Positions 1 to 9,129 are shown, counted from the first letter of the stretch. The stretch is DNA of 64,000 bases from Fibrobacter sp. (GCA_012523595.1 JAAYIG010000076.1:1-64000), one strand, 5' to 3'. Notes: generated from the letters alone by a model not told the origin. Made by a program: numbers and translations.

Positions 1-157
1 AGATGGAAGAAAGCTCAGAAGATATGCCAGACGATGGAAAATAGAGAGATCTATTTCTTGGATTGGCAACTACCGACGGCTTGTTATTCGTTATGAACAT
101 AATATCAAAGTATTTAATGCATTCTTTTACAATCGCATGTATGTTGATTACCCTTAA
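1..157 (+). mobile_element. 3' end of an IS5-type transposase gene (cut by window edge)
   Basis: Reading from base 2 there is an open frame of 51 codons ending in TAA at 155-157. Its product contains [11 protein letters not shown] and then [13 protein letters not shown], the arginine-rich block with a conserved Glu and Trp that closes IS5-family DDE transposases. Only the C-terminal end is in the window, so it cannot be told whether the element is intact. No terminal inverted repeat could be assigned with confidence downstream. The pyrimidine genes start about 300 bases later. Confidence 0.75.
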
Positions 158-249
158 CAAACTAATTGCATATGAAATCTGTAATTAATTCAACAGCTTA
201 CTATGGTGGTTTTGAAACTGCTTCTAGTAGCATGCGGAAAAAAATGACC

Positions 250-343
250 ATAACCTTATTACCTTATTAGAAAAATGAGAAAAATTTATGTGTTTTAATT
301 TCCGCTGGTAACAGTCAGCAAAAAAATAAGGTAATAAGGTTAT
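250..343. repeat. Long inverted repeat upstream of pyrR
   Basis: Bases 250-268 and 325-343 are perfect 19-bp reverse complements separated by a 56-base AT-rich spacer. Each arm is itself built from a repeated ACCTTATT unit. The structure lies between the transposase remnant and pyrR. It could be an operator, a transcript hairpin or an end of a small mobile element. No T-run follows it, so a simple terminator is unlikely. Apart from this and the direct repeats at 373-405, nothing was seen in 158-464. Confidence 0.6.
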
Positions 344-372
344 TCTTTTGTACGTTTGTTCAACTCTGCTAC

Positions 373-405
373 TACTAAGGTTTGGCCAGACAGATACTAA
401 GGTTT
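373..405. promoter_or_regulatory. Two direct repeats spaced 22 bp upstream of pyrR (possible operator)
   Basis: The 11-base word TACTAAGGTTT occurs at 373-383 and again at 395-405. The start-to-start spacing is 22 bases, about two helical turns, which would place two bound protein units on the same DNA face. The pair sits about 60 bases upstream of the pyrR start, where a promoter or operator is expected. Function is inferred from position only. Confidence 0.35.
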
Positions 406-464
406 AAAGGAAAAAACAAACTCCCTTGCCTTACCTACACAGTCCATACTATTTTTGCTAACAC

Positions 465-1013
465 ATGAAAAAAGTCGAACTGTTGATGGACAGTCATGCG
501 TTGGACCTCGCGCTCACCCGAATTACTCACCAGATACTCGAGCGCAACCGCGACTTTTCTCGTTTTGGTGTAGTAGGGATGCAGACCAGGGGCGTTTATC
601 TAGCCCAGCGTATCACCCGTAAAATAAACGAAATCGAAAAACTCAATCTTGTTTCCGGCACTCTGGATGTCACCCTTTATCGTGATGATTACAGGATGGC
701 TCTCAAGCAGCCTGAGGTCAAGGTAACCGATATTCCCTTTAATATAAACGGGATGGATCTGGTGCTTGTCGATGATGTTCTCTACACAGGGAGAACTGTC
801 AGGGCTGCTCTCGATGCGCTGGTTGATTTCGGGAGACCTCAGACAATTCAGCTCGCGGTTCTGGTTGACAGGGGACACAGAGAACTGCCGATAATGGCAG
901 ATTATATAGGAAAGAAAATCAATACCCTTCCCAGGCAGGAAGTTGCCCTTAAAGTGAAGGAGATTGATCAGGAGGATTCATTGTGGCTAATGGAACTGGA
1001 GGAAGGTGACTGA
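465..1013 (+). CDS. pyrR: PyrR bifunctional pyrimidine regulator / uracil phosphoribosyltransferase
   Basis: The 182-residue product matches PyrR in full length. It carries the phosphoribosyl-diphosphate binding loop VDDVLYTGRT at residues 102-111 and the family's N-terminal DSHALDLALTRITHQILERN-like segment. PyrR senses uridine nucleotides and in many bacteria controls pyr genes by binding RNA; it can also make UMP from uracil. It is first in a pyrR-pyrB-pyrC run, with pyrB starting four bases after its stop. No Shine-Dalgarno sequence is obvious before the ATG, and no classical PyrR binding loop was recognised in the leader, so the regulatory mode here is open. Confidence 0.93.
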   Translation: MKKVELLMDSHALDLALTRITHQILERNRDFSRFGVVGMQTRGVYLAQRITRKINEIEKLNLVSGTLDVTLYRDDYRMALKQPEVKVTDIPFNINGMDLVLVDDVLYTGRTVRAALDALVDFGRPQTIQLAVLVDRGHRELPIMADYIGKKINTLPRQEVALKVKEIDQEDSLWLMELEEGD

Positions 1014-1016
1014 CCG

Positions 1017-1943
1017 ATGGGGTTACATATCCAGCATCTGCTAGGGCTTGAGGGTGTTTCTGAGGAAGATATCACACTGATTTTAGACACTGCCGACAGT
1101 TTCTATGAAGTTCTTCAGAGAGAAATAAAAGTAGTCCCGACCCTCCGGGGAAAAACAATTGTCAATCTATTCTACGAAAACAGCACCCGCACCCGAATTT
1201 CTTTCGAACTGGCCGAAAAAAGACTCTCCGCAAGCCCCCTCAATTTTTCTGCATCAACAAGTTCCGTAAACAAAGGCGAAACACTGCGCGATACTATCCG
1301 CAACATTGAAGCGATGAAAATCGACATGGTCGTCGTGCGTCACTGCGCTGCAGGTGTGCCGCATTTTTTGACCCAGTGTACTAATGCGGTGATTGTGAAT
1401 GCAGGTGACGGGCTTCATGAGCACCCCACCCAGGCACTTCTTGACATGATGACTATAAGACAAAAACTGGGGAGATTGAGGGGACTCAAAGTAGCAATAA
1501 TAGGGGATATTTTCCACAGCCGTGTTGCACGCTCTAACGCCTGGGGCATGAGCACGATGGGTATTGATGTGGTGCTTTGCGGCCCACCGACACTGCTGCC
1601 TCAGCACAGGGAGAGTCTGGGAGTACCTGTGACCGACAACCTCGATGAGGCTCTGGAGGGGGCGGATGTCGTGATGCTTTTGAGGCTCCAGCTTGAGAGA
1701 CAATCAAGCGGCGCATTTCCCTCGATTCGCGAATACCGTGACCGCTACGGCCTGGATCTCGATAAACTCTCATCTTTACCTGAAAATGTTCTTATCATGC
1801 ACCCCGGACCCATTAACAGGGGAGTGGAACTGGCATCGGATGTGGCCGATGGACCAAACTCTGTTATACTGGAGCAGGTTACAAACGGGGTAGCTGTGCG
1901 TATGGCTGTGCTGTATCTGCTTGGAGGCGGTGAAAATGCTTAG
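1017..1943 (+). CDS. pyrB: Aspartate carbamoyltransferase catalytic subunit
   Basis: This 308-residue enzyme joins carbamoyl phosphate and aspartate in the second step of pyrimidine synthesis. Diagnostic motifs are the carbamoyl-phosphate loop STRTR at residues 56-60, HPTQALLD starting near residue 136, and HPGPINRG near the C-terminus. A strong GGAGGAAGG ribosome site precedes the ATG. No pyrI regulatory chain follows, which fits the PyrR-associated, unregulated type of enzyme. Its stop codon overlaps the start of pyrC by 8 bases, suggesting translational coupling. Confidence 0.96.
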   Translation: MGLHIQHLLGLEGVSEEDITLILDTADSFYEVLQREIKVVPTLRGKTIVNLFYENSTRTRISFELAEKRLSASPLNFSASTSSVNKGETLRDTIRNIEAMKIDMVVVRHCAAGVPHFLTQCTNAVIVNAGDGLHEHPTQALLDMMTIRQKLGRLRGLKVAIIGDIFHSRVARSNAWGMSTMGIDVVLCGPPTLLPQHRESLGVPVTDNLDEALEGADVVMLLRLQLERQSSGAFPSIREYRDRYGLDLDKLSSLPENVLIMHPGPINRGVELASDVADGPNSVILEQVTNGVAVRMAVLYLLGGGENA

Positions 1944-3300
1944 AAAACCAAACGGCGCGACTATTATCCCGCCTGATAATTCAGTAATTCCTGCACCTTT
2001 ACTCATAAAAGACGGAAGAGTCATCGACCCTGCCAACGGCATTGACAGAGTGATGAATGTTATCGTTCGTAACGGTAAGATCAACTCTTTGACAACAGAA
2101 ATGCCCTCGAATCTGACCGGTACATCTATAATCGACGCAAAAGGAAAATGGGTGGTACCCGGGCTGACAGACATGCATGTTCACCTGAGGGAGCCGGGTC
2201 GGGAGGACAAGGAGACTATTGCCACAGGTACCCAGGCAGCCGCTGCCGGAGGCTTTACATCTGTAGCCTGCATGCCCAATACCACACCTGCTCTGGATGA
2301 GGAGTCCAAGATCAGGTATGTGATTCAGCGGGCAGAGCATTGCCCATGCAGGATCTATCCTGTTGGTGCGATCACAAGGGGCCTGGAGGGGGAGGAACTG
2401 GCTCCTATCGGCGAGATGGTAAAGGCTGGAGCCAGGGGAGTGACCGATGACGGGAAATCGGTGGCTAAGTCCAATCTCATGCGGAATGCTCTGAACTACT
2501 CTAAATCCTTCAATATCCCGGTGCTTTGTCATTGTGAGGACACCGCGTTGAGCCAGAAGGGCCACATGAATGAGGGGATAGTTTCCACGCGTCTGGGTAT
2601 GAGAGGTATTCCTACCATCTCAGAGGAGATTGTGGTTGCAAGGGATATTCTGCTTGCAGAATATACAGGCGCCCGGATTCATATAATGCATGTGTCTACT
2701 GCAGGGTCTGTGCGGCTTATCCGTGACGCAAAAAAGCGCGGCGTGAGGGTGACTGCGGAAACATGTCCTCATTATATTGCTTTGACAGATGAGGATGTCG
2801 GGCTCTATTGTACCAATAAGAAAATGAATCCCCCTCTTCGTACTGCTCTTGACCGTGATGCTGTAATAGAGGGACTTGTTGATGGTACTATCGATGTTAT
2901 TGCTAGTGATCACGCTCCCCATGTGCCTGAGGAGAAGGATGTTGAGTTTGATGCCGCATCATTTGGGGTGATAGGCCTTGAGACATCGGTGGGTGTAGTG
3001 ATCAACTACCTGGTGGCAAAAGATATTCTGAAGCCGTCCGTGATGGTTGAGAAGATGAGCCTTAACCCTAACCGGATTCTGGGAACTGCAGGAGGGACAC
3101 TTTCGGTGGGTGCTCTGGCAGACGTCACCATAATCGATCCGGATGAGCAGTGGACTGTTGATCCCAGATGTTTCTTTTCCAAATCACACAACACTGCTTT
3201 TGAGGGTTTCTCTCTGCGCGGTTGTGCTGTCTACACTATTCTTGGTGGAAGAGTAGTTTTCCGGAAAAACAGTCTGACTGACAAATTAAAGGCTGGTTAA
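1936..3300 (+). CDS. pyrC: Dihydroorotase (class I)
   Basis: Cyclises carbamoyl aspartate to dihydroorotate, the third pyrimidine step. The 454-residue chain has the metal-binding HVH at residues 81-83 within [10 protein letters not shown], and IASDHAPH towards the C-terminus, both typical of class I bacterial dihydroorotases in the amidohydrolase superfamily. A TTG at 1921 is in frame, but the ATG at 1936 is preferred because GGAGG at 1923-1927 stands eight bases before it. The gene overlaps the 3' end of pyrB. A strong hairpin follows in the gap to the convergent next gene. Confidence 0.95.
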   Translation: MLRKPNGATIIPPDNSVIPAPLLIKDGRVIDPANGIDRVMNVIVRNGKINSLTTEMPSNLTGTSIIDAKGKWVVPGLTDMHVHLREPGREDKETIATGTQAAAAGGFTSVACMPNTTPALDEESKIRYVIQRAEHCPCRIYPVGAITRGLEGEELAPIGEMVKAGARGVTDDGKSVAKSNLMRNALNYSKSFNIPVLCHCEDTALSQKGHMNEGIVSTRLGMRGIPTISEEIVVARDILLAEYTGARIHIMHVSTAGSVRLIRDAKKRGVRVTAETCPHYIALTDEDVGLYCTNKKMNPPLRTALDRDAVIEGLVDGTIDVIASDHAPHVPEEKDVEFDAASFGVIGLETSVGVVINYLVAKDILKPSVMVEKMSLNPNRILGTAGGTLSVGALADVTIIDPDEQWTVDPRCFFSKSHNTAFEGFSLRGCAVYTILGGRVVFRKNSLTDKLKAG

Positions 3301-3378
3301 CTCTGTCGTGGTTCAGCGACAACTGTGCTCGCTGTAATCCACATTATTCTTGTTTTTACTAATAATATGAGGAACATC

Positions 3379-3421
3379 GTATCAGAATTATCTGCCCTTT
3401 GGGGGCAGATAATTCTGATAC
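3379..3421. terminator. Perfect hairpin between convergent genes
   Basis: Bases 3379-3397 pair perfectly with 3403-3421 (19 bp, five-base loop). It lies between the 3' ends of pyrC and the opposite-strand secreted-protein gene, the usual place for a two-way terminator. No long T-run follows on either strand, so termination strength is uncertain. Confidence 0.6.
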
Positions 3422-3468
3422 CGGTAACTAAAAATCTCTTTTCTTAAGTTAGTTAGAATCAAGGTCGG

Positions 3469-6150
3469 TCACTGCACACCAAGCTTTATATTCTTCAAGT
3501 AGCTTTTGTTATCGACGTCTTTAAATTTAACAACGGCCAGATAGACTCCTCCCTCCACTTTTCTTCTATTCTGGTTTCGCGCATCCCAGAAAAGACCATA
3601 ATTTGTGGCTGTGGATGCTTTCAGAAGATCTACATCGCTTGCCATCAGATTACCAACCGCATCGTAGATTGTGGCTTTGCCGTATGATTCCTTACCGTCT
3701 TTGGGTTTATCTGTGACGGGTGCCAGTGGTTTTTTGGAAATAACAGCCACCAGCATCCCTTCCTGCTTGTCTGCAATAACATTAGCAAAGCGCATTCTGA
3801 CTTCTGCTGGAAGCGTGTTGATCGATCCCGGTCTGTAAGGATTGGGGTAGACAGAAATGATGACGGCATTGCTTCCGGCCATCTCCACCAGTACTTTTCT
3901 GGAGATTGAGGCATTTGGGGGGGCATTTCCGGCACTGTCGGAACCTCCTGAAACATACTGCATCATGTCCTTGTAAGGAGTGATCTCAAATTTGGTATTT
4001 GACTGATCAGCAAGGATGATTGTAATGTTGTCAATGAAGACCCGGGATCCGCTTGAATAGAAGCGTGAGTTTTGAAGCACCTGGCTGGTCGGTTCTGCTA
4101 AATCGGTGAAAAAGTAGTAATTGAAAGCAGATTCCGGGAGTATATCCAGGAGCTTTTCTCTGTTGACAGGCTCACTGAAAGTGATCACCAGCGTATCTGC
4201 ATAACGCATCGTGCTGGGATAGAGTACTGCCTTTTCGATCACCGGCCCAACTCCATCCCTGGCAGTGATATTGGTAAGATTGATTATACCCCCTGCTTCC
4301 TGTGAGAAAAATACCGGAAGTGTTCCATTGAGAGTGAGTATCCAGTCTGTCTGGAGACCCCAGCTATCGTTTTCATTAATTTCAAGGTAAAAGACCGAAT
4401 CTCGTGCATTACCCGATTTTGATATAATTTCGTTAACCTGAAGATTCCTTCCATTATATGTGATCGAGATGGAAGAATTCTGGCCATCGACCGACAGTGG
4501 CACATCGATATGCAGTTCGATTCTGTCGATAAGCCCGTCTCCATCAATATCCCTTGTGATTGCGTCGGTGATTGCTGCAGCTTCCGCATTGACAATTGCA
4601 GCGTCTGGGATAAGGTTCCCTTCCTGAACATTGACAGTTGTAGTGCCGTTTCCTGACAGGGAGATAATCCCGGTCGAGGAATTTCCGGCCTGTCCTGAGG
4701 CGTTTGCGATCTCAGTATTTGCAGATGTCCAGATTGTCTGAGCAGGATCGGAGGCGCGCACGTAGTTATTGTATTTGTCACGCACTACCGCATAGAGTGT
4801 TTTTGTCGGATCGCTGCTTGTAAGACGGATTGTCTCCTGTGGAGAGTCTTCATTGAGCAGGCTCCCTGAGACATTGGGCGAAGTGAGGATATCCATATGA
4901 TGCGGATCTCCGGGACGGATGGGAATAGTGGTTGTTGCAACGATCTGGGCACCGCTTTTTGGATCGATGACTGAAGCCTCGATAGTCACTTCCCGCCATG
5001 CTTTGGTGGCTGTGAATTTCGATGTACCGCCGGTATTGTTAAGGAGCGAATCGCCCGGCTCCATGTCCAGTACCCGCCATTGTACATTGGGGAGCAGATC
5101 GCTGAGAAGTGAGTCATACTGGTCGAAAATCTCAGCGGAAATTGTTACTGTATCTCCGGCACGGAGACTGTCTGAGGAAACAGTGAGCACTATTTTGTTG
5201 GCTACAGAGAGCGTATGGGTCAGTGATGCAAACATGATAGCATCGTAGGTAATCTGCTGAGATGCGACACTGTTTGCCAGAAATGAGGGCTGGAATGAAA
5301 GCGCGACACCTCTTCTGATCAGGTCCTGTGCGGTTGTGTCCTGGATTGCTACGAGCACATTGAGTTCATTGGCTGCTGGCCGGGTTTCACCATCCCAGTG
5401 TCCCTGCTGGTATCCAAGCATGGTGAGCCATTGGGGATAAAGGATGTTGTATTTGTCGGCATCTGCCTGACAGCGGCCTGCACCTAAAGGCAGAAAATTC
5501 ATCAATGTATCATTCAGGATGGAATCGACAGCATTGGAGATGATCCCATTTACACCAGGATAAGCGAGCACTCCGTTTTCAAATGTCTTGAGATGATCAT
5601 CATTGGCCCGCAGAAGTCCTATCCACAGGGAGTCGATTTTGGTTGCGTCTCCCAGAGGTTCCGGCATATTAACAACACCGCTGAACCCGAAAGTATTTGT
5701 CGCCAGACTCGCTGCATCATCGCCAATGGATACAATGCCGATTTTGAGATTTACAGCTCTGCTGAAGATGGTATCCAGTTCACGGCCGTTCCATCCTGAG
5801 CTCCATCCTGCATTTACATGCACAATTACGTGAGGTATGGTGTCCCCGCCCCAGAGTGCCCTTATGTCATCCCAGGTCGCATGATCAGAAGTGGTATTCT
5901 TGATCTCTTTGATGTTTGGCACTCTCTGAGGATTGAGAGCAGCTTTGACAAATTCGAGCGTTTTCTCTCCTATAGGACGAGTCGATGCATCACAATTGGA
6001 ATTGCCCTGAGCATCATTCCAGATGATTGCTATCCTGACGGTATCCTCGTAGTCCGGATGCACTCTGTAAGGAGCCTCTGAGAAGCTGGTTGAGACAATG
6101 AAAAACAATAGAAATGCAGGCAAGTTAACCGCTAAGCGCAGTTCTTTCAT
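3469..6150 (-). CDS. Large secreted protein with FlgD/type-IX-like C-terminal domain
   Basis: The 893-residue product begins with a signal peptide (hydrophobic LPAFLLFFIVSTSFS, then SEAPYR). Residues about 35-300 form an unrecognised alpha/beta-looking region that might resemble a ThuA or amidotransferase-type fold. The middle looks like Ig-like beta domains (for example DSLRAGDTVTISAEI). The C-terminus holds VYPNPYRPG and ends GGVYLAVVKFKD...KNIKLGVQ, the pattern of FlgD Ig-like or type IX sorting-like domains common in FCB bacteria. Secretion and surface location are inferred; the function is unknown. AGAGGGGGA precedes the ATG. The gene diverges from the kinase gene. Confidence 0.8.
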   Translation of the reverse strand: MKELRLAVNLPAFLLFFIVSTSFSEAPYRVHPDYEDTVRIAIIWNDAQGNSNCDASTRPIGEKTLEFVKAALNPQRVPNIKEIKNTTSDHATWDDIRALWGGDTIPHVIVHVNAGWSSGWNGRELDTIFSRAVNLKIGIVSIGDDAASLATNTFGFSGVVNMPEPLGDATKIDSLWIGLLRANDDHLKTFENGVLAYPGVNGIISNAVDSILNDTLMNFLPLGAGRCQADADKYNILYPQWLTMLGYQQGHWDGETRPAANELNVLVAIQDTTAQDLIRRGVALSFQPSFLANSVASQQITYDAIMFASLTHTLSVANKIVLTVSSDSLRAGDTVTISAEIFDQYDSLLSDLLPNVQWRVLDMEPGDSLLNNTGGTSKFTATKAWREVTIEASVIDPKSGAQIVATTTIPIRPGDPHHMDILTSPNVSGSLLNEDSPQETIRLTSSDPTKTLYAVVRDKYNNYVRASDPAQTIWTSANTEIANASGQAGNSSTGIISLSGNGTTTVNVQEGNLIPDAAIVNAEAAAITDAITRDIDGDGLIDRIELHIDVPLSVDGQNSSISITYNGRNLQVNEIISKSGNARDSVFYLEINENDSWGLQTDWILTLNGTLPVFFSQEAGGIINLTNITARDGVGPVIEKAVLYPSTMRYADTLVITFSEPVNREKLLDILPESAFNYYFFTDLAEPTSQVLQNSRFYSSGSRVFIDNITIILADQSNTKFEITPYKDMMQYVSGGSDSAGNAPPNASISRKVLVEMAGSNAVIISVYPNPYRPGSINTLPAEVRMRFANVIADKQEGMLVAVISKKPLAPVTDKPKDGKESYGKATIYDAVGNLMASDVDLLKASTATNYGLFWDARNQNRRKVEGGVYLAVVKFKDVDNKSYLKNIKLGVQ

Positions 6151-6204
6151 AGGTATTCCCCCTCTCTGATTTTCTCTGATACTATAAATCTATAAAAAAA
6201 ATGG

Positions 6205-6243
6205 GTTTTATGCCTGAAAAAGATCAGTTTTCAGGCATAAAAC
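6205..6243. promoter_or_regulatory. Perfect 16-bp inverted repeat between divergent genes
   Basis: Bases 6205-6220 and 6228-6243 are exact reverse complements with a seven-base loop. The repeat ends about 20 bases before the ribosome site of the kinase gene and lies within 100 bases of the divergent secreted-protein start. It could be an operator shared by both genes or a leader hairpin of the kinase mRNA. No T-run follows it. Confidence 0.5.
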
Positions 6244-6273
6244 ATGCTGAAAATGTATTCCTGAGGATTCAAC

Positions 6274-7611
6274 ATGGAAAAATTGATCGGTGAGGTTGTG
6301 GGTGGCTGCCGCATAGAGGAGCTGATAGGAAAAGGTGGGATGGGTGTTGTCTACAGAGCGCATCATCTGGCCCTCGATATTCCTGTAGCGGTAAAGATCT
6401 TGCAGCCGACCCTGTCACTGGTTAACGATAAAGAAAGATTCCTTCGGGAAGCCCGGACCACTGCCCGTCTGAGAAACCCCTATATTGTCGGTGTGTTGAA
6501 TGTAGGATGCGAGAAAGGTCTGCATTTTATAGTCATGGAGTATGTAGAGGGCAAAAATCTTCTGGATATAATCACAAAACGAAAAAAGATCCCGGTTTCT
6601 GAGGCTGTTGAGATTGCTGCTCAGGTTCTTGAGGCTCTGGATGCGGCTTTCAAACAGGGGATAGTTCATCGGGATATCAAACCGGAAAACATTATCGTTG
6701 ACAAAGAGGGAAAGGTGCGTCTGACCGATCTGGGGCTGGCGAGGGTTTGTGGAGATATCTCCCTTACACAAACATCGGTATCTCTTGGAAGTCCCTATTA
6801 CATCGCGCCTGAGCAGGCCGAAAACCCCAGAAATACCGACCACAGAGCGGATCTCTATTCTCTTGGCTGCACAATTTTTCACATGATTTCAGGATCTCCG
6901 CCCTACTGTGGTGAATCCTTTGTGGAAGTTATTCTCGATCATATCCGTAAACCAGTTCCTTCGCTTCAGAGGTTTGAACGGAGTGTCAATCTTTCTCTTT
7001 CAGAGTTTGTTAAAAAAATGATGGCAAAGAGCCCGGAGAAACGTTATGGAACTCCTGCGGAAGCACTTGCAGCACTGAGGGAAGCGGTAAGTGAAAAAAC
7101 TGCAGGCTGCAGGGGAGAAAAGGAAAACGCAAAAAAGAAAAATTTCCGCTATCTGCAGACCTTTGCTAAAATGGCGATTTTTATGCTCGTTGCTGCGGCA
7201 CTTTTTTTACTGTACCGGAATGGACATCTCCTGAACGCGGGTAAATTTCTCTTGAATATCAAAAAAGGATTGATACGGGAAACTCCGCAAACCCTGGAGG
7301 ACAGTCTGCAGTTTATTAATAGTCAAAACTTGCCTTTAGATCAATTCCGGACAAATCAGATTAATTCTTTACACAAGGCAGTGATATCCGGAAGTGTTGA
7401 GGATGTCAGGTTTCTGCTTGAGTCCGGGGCGGATCCCAACGCCGCTGATTCTCAGGAGAATTCACCTCTTCATTATGCCTTGAAAAGAGGAAATTTGATG
7501 ATAATAAGGCTGCTTATCGGGCAAGGCGCCAAACTCAATCAACGCGACAGATTCGACATCGATGCGAGCAACGATGGTGTCGATACTGGTTCCGATATTG
7601 ATGCCCAATAA
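6274..7611 (+). CDS. PknB-type Ser/Thr protein kinase with membrane anchor and ankyrin repeats
   Basis: The 445-residue protein starts with a complete kinase domain: glycine loop GKGGMGVV at 19-26, Lys41 in VAVKIL, catalytic HRDIKPEN at 132-139, DLG at 152-154 in place of the usual DFG, and GSPYYIAPE at 172-180. A single membrane segment lies near 298-316. The region beyond it has two ankyrin repeats (about 362-428, SLHKAV...LLESGADPNA and PLHYALKRGN...LLIGQGAKLN) and a short Asp-rich tail. Kinases of this family phosphorylate Ser/Thr on proteins; the ankyrins, probably extracytoplasmic, may bind a partner. The target is unknown. Confidence 0.9.
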   Translation: MEKLIGEVVGGCRIEELIGKGGMGVVYRAHHLALDIPVAVKILQPTLSLVNDKERFLREARTTARLRNPYIVGVLNVGCEKGLHFIVMEYVEGKNLLDIITKRKKIPVSEAVEIAAQVLEALDAAFKQGIVHRDIKPENIIVDKEGKVRLTDLGLARVCGDISLTQTSVSLGSPYYIAPEQAENPRNTDHRADLYSLGCTIFHMISGSPPYCGESFVEVILDHIRKPVPSLQRFERSVNLSLSEFVKKMMAKSPEKRYGTPAEALAALREAVSEKTAGCRGEKENAKKKNFRYLQTFAKMAIFMLVAAALFLLYRNGHLLNAGKFLLNIKKGLIRETPQTLEDSLQFINSQNLPLDQFRTNQINSLHKAVISGSVEDVRFLLESGADPNAADSQENSPLHYALKRGNLMIIRLLIGQGAKLNQRDRFDIDASNDGVDTGSDIDAQ

Positions 7612-7663
7612 GAACATCCGGACACTTTTGCCCTGATATATATTCTAATACTTTGTGGAAAAA

Positions 7664-7737
7664 CGGGGTGTAGCGCAGCCTGGTAGCGCACGTGGTTTGG
7701 GACCACGGTGTCGCTGGTTCGAATCCAGTCACCCCGA
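7664..7737 (+). tRNA. tRNA-Pro (anticodon TGG)
   Basis: A 74-base cloverleaf: the acceptor arm CGGGGTG pairs with CACCCCG at 7730-7736. The anticodon stem CGTGG/CCACG encloses the loop TTTGGGA with TGG at 7698-7700, and the T-arm has GGTTCGAATCC. CCA is not encoded. Confidence 0.97.
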
Positions 7738-7813
7738 TTTACCCATTTCAGGTTTTAAGCAAAGTGGCACTGTCCGGAAATTATTTTAGTCCGGCGATAT
7801 TCAAAGAAATCGT

Positions 7814-7887
7814 GCCCCTGTAGCTCATCTGGATAGAGCATCTGCCTTCTAAGCAGAGGGTAACAGGTTCGAATCCTGTCAGGGGTA
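7814..7887 (+). tRNA. tRNA-Arg (anticodon TCT)
   Basis: A 74-base cloverleaf with acceptor GCCCCTG against CAGGGGT (first pair G-U), anticodon stem TCTGC/GCAGA, anticodon TCT at 7848-7850 and T-loop GGTTCGAATCC. CCA is not encoded. It follows tRNA-Pro by 76 bases and is probably co-transcribed with it. Confidence 0.97.
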
Positions 7888-7898
7888 CTAAAATAGAG

Positions 7899-7937
7899 GC
7901 TCCGTAGGTCGTAACAGGCTTACGGGGCTTTTTTTTT
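7899..7937 (+). terminator. Rho-independent terminator after the tRNAs
   Basis: GCTCCGTA (7899-7906) pairs with TACGGGGC (7921-7928) with one G-U pair and a 14-base loop, followed directly by a run of nine T. It closes the tRNA transcript. Confidence 0.85.
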
Positions 7938-8021
7938 GGTTTTTTTGTCAGAATGGTTGCTTATTAATTGTATTCAGGGCATTATATTAAAAAAGCAGGT
8001 ACTGAAACAGGGAGAGGCGTA

Positions 8022-8588
8022 TTGGAGCCGAAAAGAAGTTTCAAGAAAACAGCAGTCTTTCTGGATCAGGGCGGAACCATAATTTATGATGACTGCAGAG
8101 ATAAAAATATTACGCTGGATTCCTTTATCCCGGGGGTCTTTGATGCTTTACGCAAGTTACAGGAGAAGCACCTTCTCTTTATTGTCACCAATCAGTCCTC
8201 TGTGGGTCTGGGGAAGATAAGCCGTGAGGATGCTGAGTGTCTTAACAGCAATGTCAGAAGATTGCTGAATGATGGTGGAATCAGAATCATCGAGCATTAT
8301 GCCTGCATGCATAAAAGGGATGACCAGTGTGAATGTATCAAGCCCAAACCCTTCTTCCTTCGCAAAGCTGAAAATGAATACGGCATCAGTCTTGAGAATT
8401 CCTTTGTAATTGGTGATCATCCTCATGACATAGAATTTGCCTCAAATGTGGGGGCAAGGGGTCTTTATGTGCTTACGGGTCATGGAGAAAAGCACAGAGG
8501 TGATCTGCCTGAAGGGGTGGATGTTTTTCAGAGTATCACAGATGCCGCAGGCTGGATTGATGAGTTTACTTCCAGTGGGGCATCATAA
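8022..8588 (+). CDS. HAD phosphatase resembling GmhB/HisB-N, lacking the second catalytic Asp
   Basis: The product (about 188 residues) resembles D-glycero-D-manno-heptose 1,7-bisphosphate 7-phosphatase. It keeps the nucleophile Asp in FLDQGGT, the VTNQSS motif, the zinc loop C-x-H-x5-C-x-C followed by KPKP, and GDHPHD. In the family the first motif is FLDRDGT; here the second Asp, the general acid/base, is Gly (residue 17). Activity may therefore be weak or altered. TTG at 8022 is chosen because GGAGAGG stands five bases upstream; an in-frame TTG at 7968 has no ribosome site. A role in heptose synthesis is possible but not supported by neighbours. Confidence 0.75.
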   Translation: MEPKRSFKKTAVFLDQGGTIIYDDCRDKNITLDSFIPGVFDALRKLQEKHLLFIVTNQSSVGLGKISREDAECLNSNVRRLLNDGGIRIIEHYACMHKRDDQCECIKPKPFFLRKAENEYGISLENSFVIGDHPHDIEFASNVGARGLYVLTGHGEKHRGDLPEGVDVFQSITDAAGWIDEFTSSGAS

Positions 8589-8699
8589 AGAGTGTTCCGC
8601 ACTGTCAATTGACACACAGATAATCTTGAAGTTTGAGTTTCTGAGGCGCTATATTTTCTATGCCGTGATGAAGCATTATCGTTTTTGGCAGGAGGAATA

Positions 8700-8963
8700 A
8701 TGGCGCAACAGTGTAAAGGGATAACCCGTGCAGGGCAGAGGTGTAAAAACAGCAGAAATCTTACTGATGGTTTCTGCCATCTTCATGTCAGCCAGAACAC
8801 GGCTTTATCGACCGGAGAGACACCTCAGAATGACACTGTTCCGAGGTTACATGTTCAAAATCCGCCTCGGAGATCATCGCTGAAAGGGGTTATTTCCATG
8901 GCAGCGGTGGTTGTAACGGGGTTGGTTTTCATGCATCTTTTCCGGAAAAAAACTGCTCACTGA
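8700..8963 (+). CDS. Small protein with N-terminal Cys/His zinc motif and C-terminal membrane helix
   Basis: The 87-residue product begins with QCKGITRAGQRCK...GFCHLH, a C-x8-C...C-x2-H arrangement like the short DUF5763-type zinc-binding motif. A hydrophobic segment (VISMAAVVVTGLVFMHLF) follows near the C-terminus, ending in RKK. GGAGG at 8691-8695 sets the ATG at 8700. It may be a membrane-tethered zinc-finger protein; the partner is unknown. The flanking stretches 8589-8699 and 8964-9129 show no further gene. Confidence 0.65.
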   Translation: MAQQCKGITRAGQRCKNSRNLTDGFCHLHVSQNTALSTGETPQNDTVPRLHVQNPPRRSSLKGVISMAAVVVTGLVFMHLFRKKTAH

Positions 8964-9129
8964 TTTTCAGTGCCGGTTCATTGGAACAGATTTTGCAAAT
9001 CTTTCAGCCATGCCTTTCTGCAGCACGATTTCAGGGTTTTGAAATCCATTTTGTATCATTATATATTAAGCCTGTTGTCTGATCAGATATCGCAAGGAGG
9101 CGGTGTCTGTATTCAAGGAGAAAAAAGAG

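Noticed and set aside
7535-7732. Minus-strand frame reading MTGFEPATPWSQ...
   Set aside because: It is the well-known antisense translation of a tRNA-Pro gene, not a protein.
8437-8700. Plus-strand frame overlapping the end of the HAD gene
   Set aside because: Starts inside the phosphatase gene, has no ribosome site, and its product has no recognisable features.
8964-9129. Possible glmS ribozyme in the glmS leader
   Set aside because: The conserved core words of the ribozyme could not be found.
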